Shown: in pieces, positions 44,569 through 48,000 of the stretch
Layout of the letters: every line of letters starts with the position of its first letter
Position numbering within the stretch: the first letter of the stretch is position 1
Made by a program: the position numbers and the translations under genes
Notes under the pieces: model-generated
The model's database searches: none
Seen by the model: only the letters and a program-made list of their open reading frames with translations
What the model was told of the DNA's origin: nothing
Assembly: GCA_903813345.2 (NCBI GenBank)
Contig: CAIIXF020000026.1
Span: forward strand, 1 to 48,000
DNA length: 48,000 bases
Direction of reading: 5' to 3'
Source: Owenia fusiformis
Lineage: Eukaryota > Annelida > Polychaeta > Sabellida > Oweniidae

Positions 44569-45401
44569 ACGGCATTATAAAAGCATACTCTTTAATACAC
44601 GAACAGATTCAAAATGAGACTTTATCTATCAGAGAAATAAAAATGGAAAATTTGTATTCTGAAAATATTAACTGATGCATTGGTTAGTATTAAATATTAA
44701 GTTTTACAGTCGGAAACCTCAAGGGGCGGGAAATTTGATTAAACAAAACGCTGGATTAATATGTGGACAACTTGCAAATGAAATGAAAGTAACATGACAG
44801 AACGAGTATGTACGCTCAATAAATACTTTTATAGTTTTAATGTGCATTCAAAGGACCCTGTTTGTTAAATTGATAGAAATGAATAGTTTTATTATCGGAA
44901 AAAAACTGAGAAATATCTACCCGATTCGCCAGAATAGTCATCATCATATCAGTGCGAAAAATTAGCTATATTTATTTTCTATCCGATATACACCTGATAT
45001 TGATAGCCTTCCACGATCATGGTCCGTTGACATCATCAACCTTGTGATTTGCCATAAGTGATTAACCAACATTTTTTAATTAAAAGTCGGGGTTGACGTT
45101 TCTTGACTTTTCACACTTACATCAAAACATAATTTGAAAATAAAAGGCATAAAATGGCCATTAAAAGTACATTTTTGAACAAAAGTATCAACTTATATTA
45201 CACTGCACGCAAATACAAAGTGAAGAGAACGTCTTCCCGGAGATTGAAATACGGATCGGTAAGTCAACAAATCTAACTGTTAAATAAACAAGCTTAGCCT
45301 ATGTCTGCGATTGTTTGTCTGAGTGGCCAGATGTTATCCGTTTCGGATAATAAATTTCTGAGAATACTACTGATATCTAGAATACATCTTTCGTGATATT
45401 T
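44569..45401. other. No recognisable feature
   Basis: AT-rich interior of the 6.7 kb element; nothing supported. Confidence 0.4.
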
Positions 45402-45411
45402 TTCATAAAAC

Positions 45412-45501
45412 TACCCTTTGCATTCGTTTGACTTCACTTCTTTTAAAAGAGAGCTTCGTCTTAGTGTATACGTAGTTTAACTAGACTCTGCACGCAGGGT
45501 A
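45412..45501 (+). mobile_element. Ultra-short TACCCT element, copy 2 (90 bp)
   Basis: It starts TACCCTTTGCATTCG and ends GCACGCAGGGTA, so the outer six bases form an inverted repeat (TACCCT/AGGGTA). It is flanked by identical 9-bp direct repeats TCATAAAAC at 45403-45411 and 45502-45510. No coding capacity. Confidence 0.85.
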
Positions 45502-45736
45502 TCATAAAACAGGCATCTTAGCTGCAATTTTGAATAATAGCGTAATTCATAGTACAATATAAATTAACCCGCCTCTGTTTAATTCAAATATGCATTACCC
45601 TTAAGATTTATATACTTAGACACCTTTTCATTCTTGATTCGGATTTTTATCTTGTCTTCATCTAAATCTGTGGATTAATAACAGTTTTTAGTATACAAAT
45701 TGAACATACAAAATGTAGCGTATTGATTACACGTTA

Positions 45737-45974
45737 CAGTGGCGTAGCCAGCTTTCAGTCGGGGGGGAAGGGGTGCGATCGTGGCATTAAAAATGTTTTT
45801 GAAGATTTGTTTTGAATTTTACAAAAATTGGTGCAACTTCGTTCAAAATCGAGCTAGAAGCTTCAAAAAAAGCATTTTAAGACTTTTCTCTTCTATCTAA
45901 TGGTTCTATTTTCATTAGTTATGGAGGGGGGGGGTGCGACCGCATCCCATCGCATCCCCCTGGCTACGCCTATG
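45737..45974 (+). mobile_element. hAT-like MITE, copy B
   Basis: The tips CAGTGGCGTAGCCAG and CTGGCTACGCCTATG are inverted. Internal phrases are shared with 35201-35483, and G-rich stretches lie near both ends. At 238 bases it has no gene. A clear 8-bp target duplication was not seen. It lies between ultra-short element copies 2 and 3. Confidence 0.75.
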
Positions 45975-46017
45975 CGCTATATTAATATAACAAGGTTATC
46001 AATATCATGCCAATAGT

Positions 46018-46108
46018 TACCCTGCGTGCAGAGTCTACATGTAGTTAAACTACAAGACGAAGACGAAGCTCTATTTTAAGAAGTGAAGTCAAACGAATGC
46101 AAATGGTA
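46018..46108 (-). mobile_element. Ultra-short TACCCT element, copy 3 (91 bp, inverted)
   Basis: On the plus strand it starts TACCCTGCGTGCAGAG and ends CGAATGCAAATGGTA, i.e. the reverse of copies 1 and 2. It is flanked by identical 9-bp repeats GCCAATAGT at 46009-46017 and 46109-46117. The separate target duplication shows it is an independent insertion, not one arm of a larger element with copy 2. Confidence 0.85.
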
Positions 46109-46345
46109 GCCAATAGTTAGATGGTTAACTAATATTAACACAAAATAATAATACACGATAATCAAAAAAATAAACCTCGGTATTCGGGCCTAAAATCCAA
46201 GGATACGTGTACCATTACTTAAGTGTAAGCTGCAATACCATATCGGATACCTGTACCATTACTCAATAATAACCACTAGTAAGACCATAATAACAAGCTT
46301 AATAACCATCTTATTGCAATTTATTCCATACGATTTTGTCTTGTG

Positions 46346-46570
46346 TACCTACTGATATGCCCAAACTTTACAGACCAACGAAACGATATGCCTTATACAT
46401 TAAATGATGTATTTGCTGACAGTCCTGATATAAACCCTAACTCTCAAAATGTTATCAAAGACACAATTCTCTTTAGGAACAAATTTTTAACAGTTGACGA
46501 TAACGAACGATTGATTTTGGCACTACACAAGTCCATAAAAAGTACAACGAGATTTGAATTTTTGGTCTAA
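46346..46570 (+). pseudogene. LINE C-terminal end (second part)
   Basis: The frame resumes after the 6.7 kb insertion with YLLICPNFTDQRNDMPYT and runs to VFADSPDINPNSQN, ILFRNKFLTVDDN, LILALHKSIKSTTRF and a stop TAA at 46568. It is the last part of the reverse-transcriptase protein of the copy that starts at 38312: the C-P-x-F-x-x-x-R segment directly follows the F-H-Y of the first part. This half is open throughout. Confidence 0.85.
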
Positions 46571-46738
46571 CTTGAGATGTCCTCTCCACCGAAGTACATT
46601 GTAATATGTTTGTTTTTTTCTTTATTGTAACTGCATGTATTTAAATTCTGTACTTATATTTGTATCATGTAATTGAGAAGCATTTACATTAGCAGTTATG
46701 CTATTTTGCTTATCAGAATAAATATAGTATTATAAAAA
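46571..46738 (+). other. LINE 3' untranslated region
   Basis: This sequence follows the LINE stop and ends GCTTATCAGAATAAATATAG with an AATAAA at 46718-46723 and a short A-rich end near 46738. It is the probable 3' end of the LINE insertion. Confidence 0.55.
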
Positions 46739-47464
46739 ATGTACTTTGAGTACCGAGGCAACCATTCTGAATGTAAAATCCGATGAGATTACATACATGG
46801 CGATTGTCCACATATCAATATATCTTAAATCTACATAAATATTGTGCTTCTTCAATCAATTGACCACTATGTCTTTATAAGAATCAGCAAAGAATATAAG
46901 GAATAAGATATAATCGCGTCCTGTTATATATTGTAAGATTCAAAAATCATAAAACATTGCCAGACTGTAAAACATCTCCACTTTCATCAATTTGTCATTA
47001 AAATAATGTTTATATACGTTAAAAGTAGAAAAACGGAACAAAGAGGCCGCAAGCACTTTTATTCAAAGAATGTAAACGGGAACGTATAGGTCTACGTTTG
47101 CAGTTCACGTCATAAAAGTCGTCTTGCTGAATGCTGAACCTCTCTAATAACGCGGACACACTTCTTTCTCAATAGCGCTGACCTCTTGCAGTGATTTCCG
47201 TTTTCAGGAGTGTGATTCTCACAGTATCAAGTCACAATAGTGTGACGTCATATTAACTTCATTTCGCTTAGATAATGCCAACACTTGCAATGTGGCTCTA
47301 AGTTAAAGATATCGGACCAATGATTTGAAAAGTGCAAACATTAATCGCAATTATCGGAATTTGTAAAAAACGGAACTGCAGAATCTCAGATTCTGATCAG
47401 TTTCCATGGAAATAACCTATAGTACAAATCAGAGCAATGAGACATAAAGGGTCATTATACTTAC
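46739..47464. other. Intronic, no recognisable feature
   Basis: Unique-looking sequence between the LINE end and the GBP exon donor. No frames or repeats are supported. Confidence 0.5.
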
Positions 47465-47730
47465 TCTCATTTTCTTTTCGTATTCATCTTCGTCATCATT
47501 AAAAGTTCGACTTTTGAATTTTTCCATGATTGCCTCTCTCTTGTCTTTGATACGTGTCTCGATTTCGTGACTAGGTATTAACTCTTTAACAATAGTCTGT
47601 AAAAAATCCTCAAATTCAGCTGAACATTTGCTTAAGGCGCCTTCATTTGTCTTCTTAGTTAGGGCCGTCAGCGCACTATCCATATCAGGGATTCCTGTGG
47701 CACAATACTGTTCCATGAGGTGAGCAAATG
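47465..47730 (-). CDS. Guanylate-binding protein-like, C-terminal helical exon (upstream)
   Basis: This minus-strand exon spans 266 bases. The acceptor is ATAATTGTAG at its 5' border; the donor is a strong GTAAGTAT. The first two bases finish a split codon. The peptide begins FAHLMEQYCATGIPDMDSAL, continues LTKKTNEGALSKCSAEFE and FLQTIVKELIP, then DKREAIMEKFKSRTF and DDEDEYEKKMR. The Y-x-x-G/x-I-P-x-x-x-x-A-L-x-A-L segment after the GTPase domain and the later R-E-A-I-x-x-F-x-x-x-x-F segment are hallmarks of GBP helical domains. Phase 0 at the 3' border joins it to 28600-28848. The G domain must be encoded beyond 48000. Confidence 0.85.
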
Positions 47731-48000
47731 CTACAATTATAATGGTTTAAATATCAGGCAACAATGGCTGTTTATACACTTCTTTGGACTTCTCTTTTTT
47801 ATGTAGTACTAACTCTTCAATTTTCACACACGTTATTTCAATTTTTCTCCATGGCGTAGAATAATGGAAATAACGTCACAACGCATGCGCGTAAATCGAC
47901 ATTTTATGGTCCAAAGATTTCAATGGAGAGAAGTATTCTTCAAAATTTAAAATCTTTTAGCAAATCATTTATTTTTTAAGGATTCAACGGATCCTTGTTA
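47731..48000 (-). other. Upstream intron of the GBP-like gene (partial)
   Basis: AT-rich sequence beyond the acceptor of the 47465-47730 exon, with no further exon recognised before the window ends. Confidence 0.55.

Larger units (their letters stand above)
39617..46345. mobile_element. 6.73-kb TIR element inserted in the LINE
   Basis: It starts CACAACGAGAAACACTATAT and its end, read in reverse, starts CACAAGACAAAATCGTATGG. The two align over about 27 bases with a few differences. It is flanked by TAC on both sides (39614-39616 and 46346-46348). Removing the insert and one TAC joins ETIFHY to LLICPNFTDQR in frame, confirming the borders. A 3-bp duplication and CAC tips fit CACTA/EnSpm-like or Harbinger-like elements. 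No transposase was recognised, so it is non-autonomous or decayed, and it hosts later insertions. Confidence 0.8.
28849..47464 (-). other. 18.6-kb intron of the GBP-like gene
   Basis: It is defined by donor GTAAGTAT (minus strand, 47457-47464) and acceptor TTTCAG (28849-28854). It carries a Harbinger element, TGACCT array, MITEs, a broken LINE and a 6.7 kb insertion nested in that LINE. No additional GBP exon was recognised inside it, though a small or alternative exon cannot be excluded. Confidence 0.65.

Noticed and set aside
33063-45935. Long G and C homopolymers as assembly junctions
   Set aside because: They occur repeatedly inside recognisable MITE copies and elsewhere; they may be length-uncertain but do not mark misjoins.
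45411-46109. A 0.7-kb element with 90-bp terminal inverted repeats
   Set aside because: Each 90-bp arm has its own, different 9-bp flanking duplication, so they are two separate insertions in opposite orientation.

Overview
This is eukaryotic, AT-rich genomic DNA from an animal, most likely a marine invertebrate. A bivalve or other lophotrochozoan is my best guess. The reasons are metazoan-type split genes with GT-AG introns, a guanylate-binding-protein (GBP) gene, and dense invertebrate repeats: PIF/Harbinger, mariner, hAT-like MITEs, a Jockey/CR1/L2-type LINE, TGACCT-rich arrays and long fold-back palindromes. The species cannot be fixed from the sequence alone. No complete protein-coding gene lies inside the window.

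The only confident host gene is on the minus strand. Two in-frame exons of a GBP-like protein, both from the C-terminal helical region, lie at 47465-47730 and 28600-28848. They are joined by an 18.6 kb intron and have compatible phases. The GTPase-domain exons must lie beyond the right edge; the rest of the 3' end lies at lower coordinates and was not recognised. Two short plus-strand open segments with splice-like borders (9475-9546, the start of a SAM-like motif; 13522-13626) are weak exon candidates.

Layout. 0.1-2.4 kb: palindrome, subterminal-type repeats, T-rich tract, minisatellite. 2.7-9.4 kb: a large inverted-repeat structure whose arms each carry two divergent tRNA-like (Pol III-type) units; its loop holds smaller palindromes. 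9.4-13.1 kb: palindrome and a ~560-bp tandem satellite. 14-17 kb: palindromes, a second subterminal-type repeat block, a ~350-bp tandem repeat and a ~40-bp minisatellite. 18-24 kb: inverted and tandem repeats and a mariner element with ~210-bp inverted ends. 24.7-26.2 kb: ~310-bp satellite. 28.6-47.7 kb: the GBP exons and their intron, which holds a Harbinger element with a MADF-domain relic, a TGACCT-rich array, hAT-like MITEs and a dead LINE.

The LINE open frame is cut by a 6.73 kb element that has imperfect terminal inverted repeats and a 3-bp target duplication (TAC). Removing it restores the LINE frame exactly. Inside that insert sit three copies of an 84-91 bp element. Each is flanked by its own 9-bp direct repeat, a very small mobile unit that I consider the most interesting observation here. 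Most of the window is therefore layered mobile DNA, and insertion order can be read from the nesting.
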